From Scenedesmus sp. ARA3 (Eukaryota > Chlorophyta > Chlorophyceae > Sphaeropleales > Scenedesmaceae): a stretch of DNA of 64,000 nt. Position 1 is the stretch's first letter. Each line of letters begins with the position of its first letter. Where the stretch lies: assembly GCA_004335835.1 (NCBI GenBank), contig RWJK01001191.1, positions 5,234 through 69,233 on the forward strand. The letters run 5' to 3'. This document shows, piece after piece, positions 1 to 12,538 of the stretch. A program made the position numbers and the translations under genes. Under the pieces are notes generated by a model. It saw nothing but the letters and a program-made list of their open reading frames with translations, had not been told where the DNA came from and did not search any database.

Positions 1-55
<55 letters not shown>
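1..55. repeat. (GCT)n microsatellite at window edge
   Basis: An uninterrupted GCT trinucleotide run of about 18 units opens the window and runs straight into CTGCAG. The same arrangement of a (CTG)n tract ending in CAG precedes several proven 3' splice sites elsewhere in the window, so this may be the end of an intron on the plus strand. Confidence 0.9.
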
Positions 56-56
<1 letters not shown>

Positions 57-58
57 AG

Positions 59-139
59 GGCCTTATTGATGGGGGCATTGGTGTTGCAGACACTGAGCTG
101 CGCTTCCCTGGCCTGCAGTCGGATGAATCAGGCAAGTGA
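59..139 (+). CDS. Possible terminal or internal exon of a gene that starts outside the window
   Basis: After the (CTG)nCAG at 56-58, the frame starting at 59 reads 26 codons to a TGA at 137-139. Alternatively it splices at a good donor, GTGAGG, at 136. The peptide contains a DGG motif followed about ten residues later by RFPGL. That spacing loosely recalls the DGG...RFPG segment of eukaryotic ribosomal protein uL18 (RPL5), but the intervening residues differ and no further exon was found downstream. The call rests on an open frame and a plausible acceptor only. It could equally be the 3' end of an unrelated gene. Confidence 0.25.
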   Translation, partial: GLIDGGIGVADTELRFPGLQSDESGK

Positions 140-3100
140 GGCATGCCAGCGTCTGCTGGTTTGGCAAGGTTGATGCCATGCTGGCACATGTACATGTGTG
201 TGGCCCATCTCAAAGGCGGTGGGTGCATTTGTCGACCTGCCTGACAGCGTGGGTTGGTGGAAGAAAAAAATGCTGCTTGGGTTGCATAACTGGATTGCTC
301 GCACAGTCGTTGGTTGCTCTGCGCAGAGCTTTTTTGCAGTACTACAAACACGCTGTTGGCTGCCACGCCGTACAACGTGCTTTGAGCCTTTTTGTTGTTT
401 TGAGCATGTTCCTCTTGCAACCAACGTCACAAAGATGTTGGTGCTGCCAACACCACTCAACGCATGGGCAGTTTGCATTGTTCGCTTGCATTGACAGCAT
501 CACACGCTGATAGAAATGAGTGTTAGCTTGCTGCCACAGCAATGGCAGTTGATGTGTTGCATTCTGTGTGTGTGCCTCCCAAGCCACTGGGCTCTTGCAT
601 GATTACATGCTCAGAAGAGTGCCAACAGTACTGCATGATGGCTGCCACAACAATGCAGTTAACGTGTCGCATTCTGTGCATGTACCTCCCAAGCCACGGG
701 GCGCTTGCATGTCAGAAGAGTGCCAACAGCACTGCATGCTTTCGTGTTGCAAGAGTACCAACAGCACTATATGGTGCGTGTTTGTTGTTGTTGAGGGACA
801 GCTTGCCATGGCATATCATTCCATGCAACTGCCCCCACACAGATTGTCAAGATCCCAGCCACTGATTTGCTCGTTGATGGCCTGCTTTGAACATGTAGCG
901 GGGTGCGGCAGCTGTACCGCTTTTACTGCCAGCAGCTGGCTGAACAAGACCTTGTGTGACGAGTGATGGTGTTTGCGTGCTTTTAGCCTTGAGTTGACTG
1001 TTGCGTGTGCTGATGATAGTTGGCCACGCTTGCAAACGTATGCAATGCGAGCAGCAGCTCACACATAGAACTCAAATTCAAACATAGCCACAAGGTTTGT
1101 CTACAAGCTACGGTCAGCCTTTGAATGTGTGTTGCACTGCAGCACCCATGTTTTTGCATGCCCTGCAGATGTTTGGCCGAACAAAGATTTAGCGGCGGTT
1201 GATGGGACCCGTTGCAGTGTACCTAATGCCTGATGGTGTGCGTGCGCACTTGTGTGCTTGCGGCCATACAGCGGCTGACATGCTGCATAGTCTTGACTGA
1301 ACCTGGTATTGCTGCATGTTGGTAGCCACATGTATAAAGCTTTGATACATTTTTACATGTACATGTGAGCCCCTTGCACGCCCTGCAGGTGTCGATGTGT
1401 GTTTGTCGACTAGTGTTTTGAGTGCATCGAGTTCTGAGCACACAAGCTGCATGACACTGTCACGGTGCCAGGCAGATGCGGTGCTTTGCGGCGAGTTTTA
1501 TGACCTATGGTTTGTTGCTTGGGATGTGCAGCCGCCTCGACAGAACCCATCTTGAGCACTTATGCATACCTCATGATCCAGCCATTGTGTTGTTGCCTTG
1601 CCTCACGCTACCCACAGATGCACACACCTACCACATCATGGCAGCGCCTCACATTAGCGTGTAGCCTCACCACGTCAATTGCATTACACCCTAGGCTCAT
1701 GACGATTAGATTCGGCACCTGTGGCGCTTTGTGCATGCCAGCAGTGCCACGTCCTTTTGCATCGCACCTGTTTGCAGGCGCATGCAGCAGCCATGATGGA
1801 ATGGCCCCTTACATGCACTCAAGGCATGCAGGGTTGGCCCCTGTGTACATCAGCAACTTGACAAACGCACATGCTCTTTGGACCCCCTTTGTTGTTAGAT
1901 CACTGCCCCTCACACAATCCATTGTATGCTGTGTTTCATTGCGCCTATGCGCCAGCTGCAAGATGTTCCAGGCTGGATGTACGCAAGCTGATGGTTTGGG
2001 CACCGTTCTATTGCAGGACGCACAATCATGTGCAGTGCTGGCTGTTGATGTTGGGTTTTCATTGTACCCGTAAGCAGTGGCTGTGTTTATGCAGTGACAC
2101 TGCAGCAGCCAATGCTACTCAAGTTGTTTGCTCCGCTGCATGCGGGAGCCAGCGGATATGTGGGCGCTTACTGCATAGTCTGCGTAGCTTGACTGTGCTT
2201 TCAGTTGGAAGCAGCATGCATGCGCAGGGTCACCCACATGCAAGCAGCCGCAACCATGCCTGTGGGCTTTGGGGCACATCAGCACAGCACCAACGCAAAC
2301 ACAGTAATGCCACGCCAGGCTCGGTGCTAAAGCACTAAAGCGCAAGTACCAACAGTACAAACCATTGAATGGTCAGTTCTCGTACGTTACGTTGAATGCC
2401 GCTGCACGTTTCCTCTTGTCCACACGCATCTGGTATGATGGATGGTGGGGTGCTAGATTTAATGCGTACATGCCCGTGCGATTGCCTTGACGTCATAGTT
2501 GAACAAAGGTCTTGCGTCTTTGTGTGTTGCTGGTTGAGGCTGTCTGATACTATCCAGCTGTGTGGCATTGAAACCGTCCAAAACTATCCGGCTTTCTGGT
2601 GTTGGAGACGTCTAATACTTTCCAGATCGAAGCTGTGTGGATTTGGAAGCCGTCTGATTCATCCAGTGCTCCACTGCATGCATGCATGCGTTTCTACAAA
2701 GGGTGCAGATCTGGTGAACCTTGGTTGTTGATGGCTACTGGACTCTGGCTGGGGTTGACCGCAGAAGTGTCTGGTTGTTGTCACAGGTGGTGCCTGTTGC
2801 AGGGACTCCGGTATGGCCCTGAAGTGTATGATATAGGAAACCAGCGTGCTACTGCTGCACGCAGCTAGCTGTATTGACTTGCACACCTCTGCATGCTTAT
2901 GGCAGTGACAGATTTTGAGGTGTCCTAAGTGACATCAGGCAGTTGTACACGTGTCTTGTTCTGTTACATGTGTTCACGTGTCTGCCTTGTAACATTACGC
3001 GAGTCATGCGTCACTAAAGAGAGCAGCGTAGAACGTACACATTCAGCCAGCACACACACTGAACAAGCAATGCGTGCAAGTGCTGCTTGATTTCAGTTGC

Positions 3101-4027
3101 CGCTCTAGTGGCCCCATTCCAGTTGACACACCTTGCACACAGATGACTAGAAAAGGACGCAGCGCCTGACAGGCACAGCAGCAACATGTGCGACCACTCA
3201 CAGTGACAGTAATGCAAAGGAGCAAATCAGAGCTCACCATGGCTGCATTACATACATACACTACATACTCTACTCAAACCAGGAGTGGGATGCAATGTAG
3301 GCCACAGTGCATGCACTCTGTGCAACAACTTGTTGAACACGTGCAGCAGACAACATAATTGCCAGTGTTAGCATCAACATCAACATCACATTGCACTGCC
3401 AAGAAAGCACACAGTAGTGCCCGCATGCAGCTTTTCATACGTACATGCAAATGGGGGGTCCCATAGCTGCAACAGCAGCCCAATGCGGCGCACAACTTTG
3501 CTGCACGGCGGGATCCTTGAGTTCTGTACTGCCAGTGCACTAAGTGCCCCCAGCTGGTTCCTGCAAGTGCAGCTGCAAGTGCAAGTGCTTTCATGCAAGG
3601 CACAAACGCATCATGCAAGGGCAAGTGTTTCCATGCAACCGCAGATGCGTCCACGCAAGACACGGCTGAAGCATACTCACAACACAAGTTATGTTGCCAA
3701 GGCAGTACCAACACCACCCACAGCACAGACCCACATTTTTGGAGACAACGCAACCAGACGCACAGTGCTGGCGCTGGCAGCTCTTTGCACAGCATGCCTT
3801 CAACCACTGGCACTGCGCAACTTGGAAAAGCACACCGCCTCCGTGCAGGGTCTACCGCTGTGACTCCATGGTCACAATGAGACTGGGTGGGCGTATGATG
3901 AGCAATTGTGAGAATCATGAGTGTCCCCATTTTACAGCACAGAAAGAGGGGGGAAGGCGCAGATTGCGCTACTGCAATCGCGACTGGGACAATTTGTGGA
4001 TCAAATCAAATCTCAAGCGAATGATCC
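140..4027. other. Long stretch with no supported gene
   Basis: About 3.9 kb rich in TGCATG-like words. No open frame here shows a recognisable domain or a chain of phased exons; the longer ones, such as those near 1507-2073 and 3274-3930, look like chance frames. About 2520-2680 holds degenerate repeats built on a CCGTCTAATACTATCCAG-like word. The right end (below 4028) is the 3' UTR of the AP2 gene, with a candidate poly(A) signal at 3932-3936. The left part may be 3' UTR of whatever gene ends near 139. Confidence 0.5.
3932..3936 (-). terminator. Candidate poly(A) signal (TGTAA) of the AP2 gene
   Basis: TTACA on the plus strand is TGTAA on the minus strand, 92 bases downstream of the AP2 stop codon. 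TGTAA is the usual poly(A) signal of chlorophycean algae. The match is only five bases, so this is a position-based inference. Confidence 0.4.
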
Positions 4028-4157
4028 TCATGCATCAGCATCCACAGCAGCATCTGCTGCCTCCTCGCCTGCTGCCTCCCCTGAGTCACCATCGCTACCA
4101 GCAGCAGCAGCAGCGGCCGCGCCGCGCTTGCGCTTGCCGGCACGCCCGCCGCGGCTG

Positions 4158-4196
<39 letters not shown>

Positions 4197-6625
4197 ACCT
4201 TGCTGCTGCCGGCAGTGCCTGGCAGTGCCAGCTGCTCCAGGTCTGCTGCGCTGTAGTCGCCCAGGGGGAAGTTGAGGCGGGAGGCCGACTTGGGGCCCGT
4301 GCCGCCCAGCTTCAGGATGGCCTGTGGAAAAAGGAGCAGGAGAACAAAGGAAGGCATGCATTAGAATATTGTCAGACAGGTTCATCAGACGTTAAGGCGT
4401 GAGGCCGACTAGGGCCCTGTGCCGCCCAGCTTGAGGATGGCCTGTGGGCACAGCAGGAGAATGAAGGAGGACACGATCAGAAGTGTTACAAAGGTGTTAC
4501 AAAAACGTGGCAGAAGTTGAGGCGAAAGGCGGACTTTGGCCCCGTACCGCCCAGGTTGAGGATGGCCTGCGGGCACAGCATTTGCGGGGAGGCAAGGCGT
4601 GGAATGAAGTTTCAGACAGGTTCAACAGAAGTTGAGGCGCGAGACCGACTTTGGCCCTCGGCCGCCGAGCTTGAAGATAACCTGTGGGTAAAGTGGCAGC
4701 ACAAGGGAAGGCATGCACAGATTCGTTGCAGCTGGATTGGAAGGTGAGGTGGGAGGCTGACTTGGGGCCTGTGCCGCCCAGCTTGATTATGGCCTGTGGG
4801 CACAGCAGGAACAATATTGGGCAGCAAGGCTTGTAGCGTACATGGTGTGGTGCAGCAACAGGGACTCTTAACAGACGCAAGGTAACAAAAAGCTACGTTT
4901 AGCCATCACTGTATGTATTTTGTACAGATGGCAAGAGCTGTGTACCCGCAGCCGGCCCACCTTGTCATACGCACGTGCCGCAGCAACAACTAGATGTGGT
5001 GCGCACAGATGCGCAGCAACAAGCTATGTTTATCGATCACTGTATGGATCTTTTACAGACAGAATGTTATCAGCCAGCCCATGGCATCAAGCTGTGTTAT
5101 CACAGCCAGCCCACCTTGTCGTAGGCGCGTGCCGCATCCAGCTCACTGGTGAAGCTGCCCACAAAGTGCTGCTTGCCGCCGCCCCACGCACGCGCCTGCA
5201 GCAGCAGCAGCAGCAGCAGCCAAGTTAGCCTTTCAAAACACGTACAGCACGCAAATGCTGCCAAGCTAGGCCCCCAAGCACAGTCAGCGCAGGCAGCACA
5301 AGGCTTTGCTTGCCTGAGCTATCACCTGCGAGCGCTTGCAGCTGACACATACACAAAGCGGCACAGCTGTGGGGTCACAAGTTGAACACTACACAGAGCA
5401 AGCAATCATTGCAGGTCCTCAACAAGTGTTTGGCAGTCAGTTCCCCCTCACCTCCCAGCGCTTGCTCCTCTCATGCCAGCTCACACCTCTGTAGCTGCTG
5501 CTGTGCGGCTTAGCAACAGCAGCAGCAGCCTCAGCAGCAACAGCAGCAGCTCCCGCGGCCTCTGCAGCAGCAGTACTGGCTGCACCTGGATCTGCTGCTG
5601 CAGCTGCTGCTGCTATGTCAATGCCGGTTGCTGCTGCTTCTGTTGCTGCTGCTGCCTCGCTGAGCTCTGCCTGGTACAGCTGGAAGCCTGCAAACATGCG
5701 GGAAGCAGCAACAGCAGCAGCAGCAGCCATACACAGTCAGCCACCGAGCACGTGCTGCACGCGCCTACAACTGTGTGAAAACACGCAATCTGCAACAGAG
5801 ATTGCACAATTCGCACTGAACCAGTACTTACCACAGTACCTAGCAGATGCAGAAAGCTCTCAACAGCACGCGGCCGACTTCAGTGAATTCAATGAACCCC
5901 TGACCCATCAGTCAATCAGCAGCATCCAAGAACCCCTGAAACAAAACCAGCCACTCACTGTCTCTGAAGTTGAGCCCGGTGTTCTTCCCGCCCTGCAGCT
6001 TCACCACTTCTCTGTCATACGCCCGCGCTGCCTCCTGCTCCTGCTCAAACAATGCTCAAACAGTATCACCCCAGTCCGCTGCACTTGATCTAACAAATTC
6101 AATTCTGAACGTGCATGCGATGTGTTGAAGTTACATTTTCCTCTAGAAGCACGCTGCACTGTGAAGCCCAAAACAACCCCAAAGCCTCACAAAATCAGCC
6201 ACTCAGTACCTCTGAAGTTGAGCCCAGTGTTCTTCGCGCCCTGCAGCCGCACCACTCTGTCATACGCCCGGCCGCTTCCTGCTCCTCCTCAAACACGCCC
6301 AGGAAGTATCACCCCAGTCCGCTGAACTTACACTCTCAACTCAAGCTCTCAGAATTGCATGAGATGGAAGCCGCATTCCCCCCACCAGCACGCCGCACTG
6401 TAAAGCCTCCAAAACACCCAAGCAACTTGACAAACATTAGCCACTCACTGTCTCTGAAGTTGAGCCCGGTGTTCTTTGCGCCCTGCAGCTTCACCACTTC
6501 TCTGTCATACGCCCGTGCTGCCTCCTGCTCCTCCTCAAACACGCCAAGGTGGCGCGCCTTGCGCAGCGTGCGGTCCCAGATCACAGCCACCCACTTGGCG
6601 CAGGAGTGGCTCCAGCTGACACCCT

Positions 6626-6664
<39 letters not shown>

Positions 6665-9600
6665 GCGGCAGCAGCAGCGTCAGCGTCAGCAGCAGCAGCA
6701 GCAGCATAGCTAAGCAGCAGAAGTAGAAGGAGCACCAAGAACACCAAATCAATGGGTGCCTTCATTAGTGGACAAACCTCAGCTAGGTGTACCGACTCGC
6801 AGTGGAGCGCACGCTTGCGAGCACACGCTTGCGAGACGCCTGCAATGGCTCAGCTGCAGTTGTCCTAGGCTGTACAAAAAAAGTTCAACCAAATGGAATG
6901 CGCCTGCCCCCAGGGCACGCCTGGCACCTGTGCCCAGGGTGCGGCCAGCATCTGCACACAGGACTCGCAACCAAGTTCTTCCAGCAACAGCTAAGTATCA
7001 GAAGCCATGGCAACCAAGCACATCCGCTCAACTGTTCTGCTGATCAAGTCCTCCCAATCACACCCACACACCTTGTACTGTGAAACCTTCTTCCCATCCC
7101 CACTGCCAGAGTCTTTAGCACCCCTGCCCCTGCCGCCAGCACCACCGGCAGCAGCAGCATTGCCACCCCATTTGCGCCGCTTGCTGCCTGGGCCCATGCC
7201 TTCCCCACCCGCTGCAGCTGCTGCTGCCGCCCCAGCAGCAGCAGCGGCAGCAGCAGCAGCAGCTTGCGCGATCTGCTGCACAAATGCATCTGTACCGGCC
7301 AGCTGCCCGGCGCCTGCTGCTGCTGCTGCCGCCGCCATTGCTGCTGCCATTGCAGGCCCTTGCGCAAGCGCTGCTAGGGCGCTGCTGTTGCTGTCAAGAC
7401 TAGCCTTCTGCTGCTGCTGCTGCTGCTGCAAGCCGGCAAGCACTCCGCCAGCTGCTGCCGCTGCTTGCGCGCCACTGGCAGCGCCAGCTCCCCTGCTGCT
7501 GTCTGCAGGGCCATCGCTGCTGCTGCCCGGCGCCGCTGGCAGCGGGAAGTTGAGGTGTGGTGCTGCTGCTGCCGGGCCCAGCCGCCGCAGCAGCTCCTGG
7601 TCATGCGCAGCAGCAGCCTCGGCAGCAGTGCCATACTTGGACAGCCACACCACCTGCGCGCGGTTGACAAAAAAGGTGTGCATTGGATACCAGCTGGTGT
7701 TTGTTGTGTTCTATCATGTGACTTCTCAGACACTAAAATCAATGATTCCACTCAAGTTATAAGCAGTAAATGCGACTGATGAAGGTGCAAACACATTGAT
7801 CTGATCCAAACTGCCTTGTTGAACATCAACACTGCACAGCAATGAGCTCTGGCTGCCTCTCAGTTGTGCCAGCTGCTGCATATTGTCCTCCACGTACACA
7901 CATCACTCATATGCTCTATTGTTACTAACCAGTGTCACTAACATATCCCCGCACGTTTCCCACCTCGCTGATGGCCTTGTCCAGCACGTGCATCAAAACA
8001 CAAAACACTCTCAAACACTTGCAAAACTGTCATTGCAAAAACACCCTCTGCAAAACCACCGCACGACTCTCACTTCGCTGATAGCCTTATCCAGCATGTA
8101 TGCCTGCCACTGCTTCTCAGCAGGCAGGTACTCCACCCCCTTGAAGCTGCTGGTGGGCACCACTGCTGCCGCCTCAGCAGCATGCAGCGCTGCCCATGCG
8201 GCAGCAGCAGCAGCAGGATCAGGCAAACTGGCAAGCTGCGCCAGCCCTGCTGCTGCATCAGCAGCAGCAGTACCTTGTGAGCCGAACTGAACAGCAGCAT
8301 CGACAGAATGCGCAGCCACACCAGCAGCAGCAGGGTGATCAGCTACTGCTGAGCTTTCCTGCAAGCCGCCAGCGGCGGCAGCAGCAGCAGCAGGTACATG
8401 ACCACCAGCTGACTCATCTCTGCTGCTGCTGCTAATGCTGCTGCTGGCACTGCTGCTGTAGCCGGCTACCGCTGTCCCACCAGCACCAGCAGCAGCAGCA
8501 ACATGATCCAACAAGCTTGCTGCAGCTAACTCTGCTGTCTCAGCAGCAGCAGCAGCAGCAGCAGGGACCACACCAGCTGCTGCATTACTCCTGCTGCCAG
8601 CAGCAGCAGCAGGTGCTGCTGCCGCACCCCAGGCTGCTGGCAAAGCAGCAGACGCTGCAGCAGCAGGGCGCTGGCTGCTGCTGCCGGCAGACAGCATCTC
8701 TAGCAAGTTGTCAAGGTCAGAAAACAGCGACGGCGTTGCAGCAAGTGCTGCAGACACTGGCGGCAGCAGCGCAGCGCTCGGCCCAGCTGCTGCTGCTGCT
8801 GCAGATGCAGGTGGCTGTACATATGGGTTTGGCCCAGAGATGGTTGTCACACCTGCCCCTGGGCCATGCCCCACTGCTGCTGCTGCTGTGTTGTCTGTAA
8901 CAGCTGGCAGCTGTACCGCCTGCCATAACATACTCCCTGCTGCGCCAGCTGGTGCTGCTGCTGCTGGTGCAGCTGGTGCATCAAGAGCAGCAGCTCCCCT
9001 GCTGCCGTCAGCAGCGCCATCGCTGCTGCCTGCCACTGCTGGCAGCGGGAAATTGAGGTGTGGTGCTGCTTCCGGGCCCAGCCGCCGCAGCAGCTCCTGG
9101 TCATGAGCAGCAGCGGCCTCCGCAGCACTGCCGTACTTGGACAGCCACACCACCTGCGCGGGGTTGACAAACAGGGACTCCCGCTCAGTATGCAAGTTGT
9201 GGTGTGGACCCTACAAGAACAGCCTCTCTTTGTTATATAACTGATAAGGTAGCTTCTGCTGCTCCTGCTGCGTGTTGCTTCATTGTGCTCACAATCGAAG
9301 ATAACAGCAAGCGTTTAATAAGATATCCTGCCTGTCGGCCTACCTCTGTCAGGGCGTGGTCCACCACATATGCCTGCCACTTCCTTTCAGCCATCAGGTA
9401 CTGCACACCCTTGTAGCTGCTGCTGCCACAGCTGCTGCTGCCACCGCAGCCATCTAACGCTGCACCAGCGGCACCGCTGGCCTGCAAGGCTCTGCTGGCG
9501 GTGTTGTTGTTACAACCGTTATAGAACAGATTGTTATGCATGTCGGGCGCTGCGGATTGGCCAGCAGCAGGAGCGTCGCTGCTGCCGCTGCCGCTGCCAA

Positions 9601-10038
9601 ACAGTGCTGCCATGCCAGCATCACCGCCATTTGCAGCTGAAAAGAACAGCGCATCAGCAATTGCTGCTGCTGCTGCATCATCCACCCCACTGCCTTGCCC
9701 CATGATACTATCATCAGCTGCCCCATTTTCTGCAGCTGCTGCTGCTGTTGATTCAACATCTGAGCGTCCCCTCTTTCGTCGTCTGCTCGTCCCTGCTGCT
9801 GCTGCTGCTGCTGCATGATCCAGCCCTACACCGCCTGACAGCCCCAGCTGGGCCTGGTCAAGCGCGGTCAAACGTTTGACCGCTGCTGACAGCGCCGGCG
9901 GCGGCTGCGTTGCTGCTGCTGCTGCTGCTGCCGGCCCAAGGCGGGCAGCCAAGCTGGCCCTGTTGCTGAAGTCAGCTTGCACGCTAGACAGCAGGCTGTA
10001 GTAAGTCGCCATGTGCTCTTTAGACGCTGGCGGCATGA

Positions 10039-10080
<42 letters not shown>

Positions 10081-10087
10081 CCACCAT
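4028..10087 (-). CDS. Protein with four AP2 domains, likely DNA-binding transcription factor
   Basis: Seven exons: 10087-9344, 9153-8074, 7653-7072, 6623-6449, 5687-5452, 5195-5115, 4321-4028. All phases agree and give 1063 residues. AP2 domains lie at about 223-284, 583-645, 799-858 and 924-985. Domains 1 and 2 are close to each other (YKGVQY/FKGVEY halves, then VVWLSKYG, then HLNFP). Domains 3 and 4 are of the GVSW...RAYD...LNF type. Every domain is split by at least one intron. The linkers are poly-Ala, poly-Gln and poly-Ser. Basic clusters RRRKRGR, KRRKW and KRKRG are candidate nuclear signals. The ATG at 10087 is the first in the open frame, which is closed upstream by a TAG; an upstream exon cannot be excluded. 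AP2 domains bind DNA in plant and algal regulators; the targets are unknown. Introns 3, 4 and 6 contain partial exon copies, listed separately. Confidence 0.86.
4322..4815 (-). repeat. Tandem decayed copies of the AP2 terminal-exon start
   Basis: Four copies of the acceptor and first 45-60 bases of the last AP2 exon (reading AILKLGGTGPKSAS) lie upstream of the used acceptor. Their exon-side first bases are at 4441, 4566, 4681 and 4793 (true exon at 4321), so spacing is 112-125 bp. The copy at 4441 has an in-frame TAG after GTGP. The copy at 4681 changes the peptide to VIFKLGGRGPKS and stops soon after. The copies at 4566 and 4793 are open for a short way. All keep CCCACAG or CCCGCAG acceptors. 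Confidence 0.9.
4880..5114 (-). repeat. Decayed copy of the AP2 exon 6 donor edge plus intron
   Basis: At 4957-4990 there is a copy of the exon 6 end (ARAYDK followed by a GTGGGC donor). The flanking intron words, which read around ATCACTGTATG, occur at about 4905 and again at about 5037. The unit is roughly 140 bp and sits downstream of the true donor (exon end 5115). Confidence 0.75.
5951..6324 (-). repeat. Two tandem copies of the AP2 exon 4 3' half with intron
   Basis: Copies at about 5951-6083 and 6199-6324 repeat the 3' half of exon 4 (FEEEQEAARAYDR...NTGLNF) with its donor side and an intron tail ending in CACCCCAGTCCGCTG. The period is about 245 bp. The copy near 6270 has lost one base in the RAYD region, which shifts the frame. 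The copy near 6020 is still open but lacks the 5' half of the exon. Confidence 0.85.
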
Positions 10088-11316
10088 GATGTGCTGCAGC
10101 CTGCTAGCTGTCGCACTCGTCAGGCTTGCTGGTGCTGCGCTGCGGGTTTGCTGCCGCTGATGATGATCAGGCGACCTGTGAGCTTGGGCGGCATGCAGGT
10201 CCTGCCGCAGATACTACTGCGACTACTGCTGCAGTGCAGGAGAAGTGACTTGCAGAAATCTCACTGGTTGACGGTTACGCTTGCTGTGCTGCAGCTGCTG
10301 TCAAGACAGCTGCCACCTGTCAGGCAAGGCTGCCAAGGTGCACCTGCACAAGCCAGCGATAAGAATGAGTTAGTATACGCGAGTGCTGTGCTGGCTAGCC
10401 ATTGCATGCTGACTAGATGTTATCTTATAATACATCACAATACACAAAAAAGTTTGCAAAGCTAGCATGGCCAGGTAGGCTCAAGACCCCTGAGGAAAGG
10501 ATGACATCCTGCTGTGGACACCACAGCCAGCCTGACTGTCCTGCCTCCTGCTACCAGCTGTTGGTGTGCGATCTCCAAAAACTTATACATATGACAACGA
10601 ACTCTCCAAAGCATCTGCACTGAGCTCAGCCTGTGTTGTCTGGGGGTCCTGCTAGCCTGCCGCCTCTGCTGCTAATGCATCGACAGCATGACAATTGAAA
10701 AGCATCACCCCCCACACCAGCTGCTATAGACTGGCAGGTACCTACCAAACTCTGAGTAGGGAGTGGAGCAGCTTGAGAAGCAATAGAAAGTCACGAACAA
10801 ATGTGCGGCCTATGCCAGTAGCAGGCTGCAGGTATCGCTGCTGCTGCCCTGTGCACCATCCGCGGAGTGTGTCGTGCTTCTGTGCAGCGTCGTTCAGCAG
10901 GCAACAGTAGGACCTGAAAATCAAGTCGGATACACTGCCTTGTTGCTGATGGGATGCACCGGCCCGCTGCGTACTACTTTGGCACTCTCACTTCCTGTTT
11001 CCTTTCGTGCTTTGTTGCGAAGCATAAACGAGGAAGTTGATCAGGTATCTGCCTGAGAGATTGAGCAAGCGTATACAGTGAGTGCCAGCGTTGACAGGCG
11101 TGGAGTGATCCCACGAGTGTGCCTTGTCATCTCTTAGAAAGTCTAAGGAGCATCGGCAGAGCCCTTTGCCACGTGTGACATGCTACCGTGCATCTCAGGT
11201 TACCCATAAATCTCATTCACCGCGAAAGTATCGCATGGTGTTGCGTCAGTAGCTCCTGGTCCTGCACTGTCTGTGGTGGTGGTGCTGCTGCTGTTGCCTC
11301 AGAGTGTTGTGCTGGC
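10088..11316. other. Divergent intergenic region between the AP2 and P450 genes
   Basis: This 1.2 kb separates the minus-strand AP2 start from the plus-strand P450 start, so it should hold both promoters. An open frame continues upstream of the AP2 ATG to a TAG near 10220 but contains no other ATG. I see no conserved coding signal and no clear TATA box. Confidence 0.5.
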
Positions 11317-12369
11317 ATGCCCCCACTGCACCACAGCAACATGCATCACAGTCAAACACGTCCGAAACCCACTGCAACCAGCAATAGCAGTAGCCTGTGC
11401 CACAGCAGGCCATCCTGCAGCAGCAGACACGCCACTGTTGTCCTCTCCTGCAAGGCATCATCTGCTCCTGCAGCACAGTATGAGCCAGTTCCCGCAGTGA
11501 GGGGTGGGCTGCCTTACATTGGTGTACTGCACCGCACACCTGTCAACCAGGTGAGGAGCAGTGGCAACATGCAGCTGCTGCTTGGTGAAGCAGCACACGC
11601 TGCGGTGACACACCATGTGGCCTGTAAAACCCTAGCAGAGTGCTGCAAGTGCCAGCATGCGGGCACACTTCACACGGGACACCCATTGTTGACAGAGAGT
11701 TTGCATATGGCATGTATGCATTGTGTTAAGCTGATGGGGGACGGACTGATGCAGTGTGCGCAACAGCCCTGACGGGTACTGTTGCCGAACGGTCTTCTTG
11801 GCTGCAGCTGCCAGTGAGGCAGCGCTTGTACCAGCAGCCAGTGCAACAGTCCAGACAGAGCTCTTGCCAGAGCATAATTGAATGCCATGTAGACATCGCC
11901 AATGAATCACAACTACATGTCTTGAAAAGCTGACTGTCATCATCTCCAATGAAACATTATTGCCCTGCCAGCTTTCCAACAGCTGCTTGCTGCGCTGTGC
12001 CGCCCTGCTGCCGCACCTGCTGCCCGCAGCTGTTTTCTTTCGTAGAGCGCGAGTTTGCAGAGACGGGGGTTCGATGCCTGGACCTGCAGGTTTTTGGCCG
12101 GCATGCCGTGTACACGCGCCACCCTGAAGACATCGGCAGCGTGCTGCGCAACCCCAGCAAGTGGACCAAAGCACCACTCATGATGAAGCGCCTGGACAGG
12201 TGTGTGTGCAGTCGATGCTTGGCATTTCGTTCCACAAAGCTGTGTGCATCCTGACAGCTGTTTCTGCATATAAACTACTGCTACTCACAATTTTGCTACC
12301 GTTGCCGCTGCTGCTGCTGTTCTGACTCCTTCTGCTGCTGCCGCTGTTTTGACTTCTCCTGCTGCTCCA

Positions 12370-12429
<60 letters not shown>

Positions 12430-12479
12430 NNNNNNNNNNNNNNNNNNNNNNNNNNNNNNNNNNNNNNNNNNNNNNNNNN

Positions 12480-12538
<59 letters not shown>

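Noticed and set aside
3274..3930. 218-codon minus-strand frame
   Set aside because: Cys/His/Leu-rich, no domain, no start context and no phased exon; low-complexity chance frame.
6535..6765. Long Ala/Leu/Ser/Gln-rich open frames on the strand opposite to real exons
   Set aside because: CTG/CAG repeats are open in all six frames, so these are shadows of coding or intronic repeats; the same holds near 7007-7762, 8517-8900, 33115-33915 and 59708-59967.
11188..11316. Upstream extension of the P450 first exon
   Set aside because: The frame opens with GTG, not ATG, and the first in-frame ATG is at 11317, where a transit-peptide-like stretch begins.
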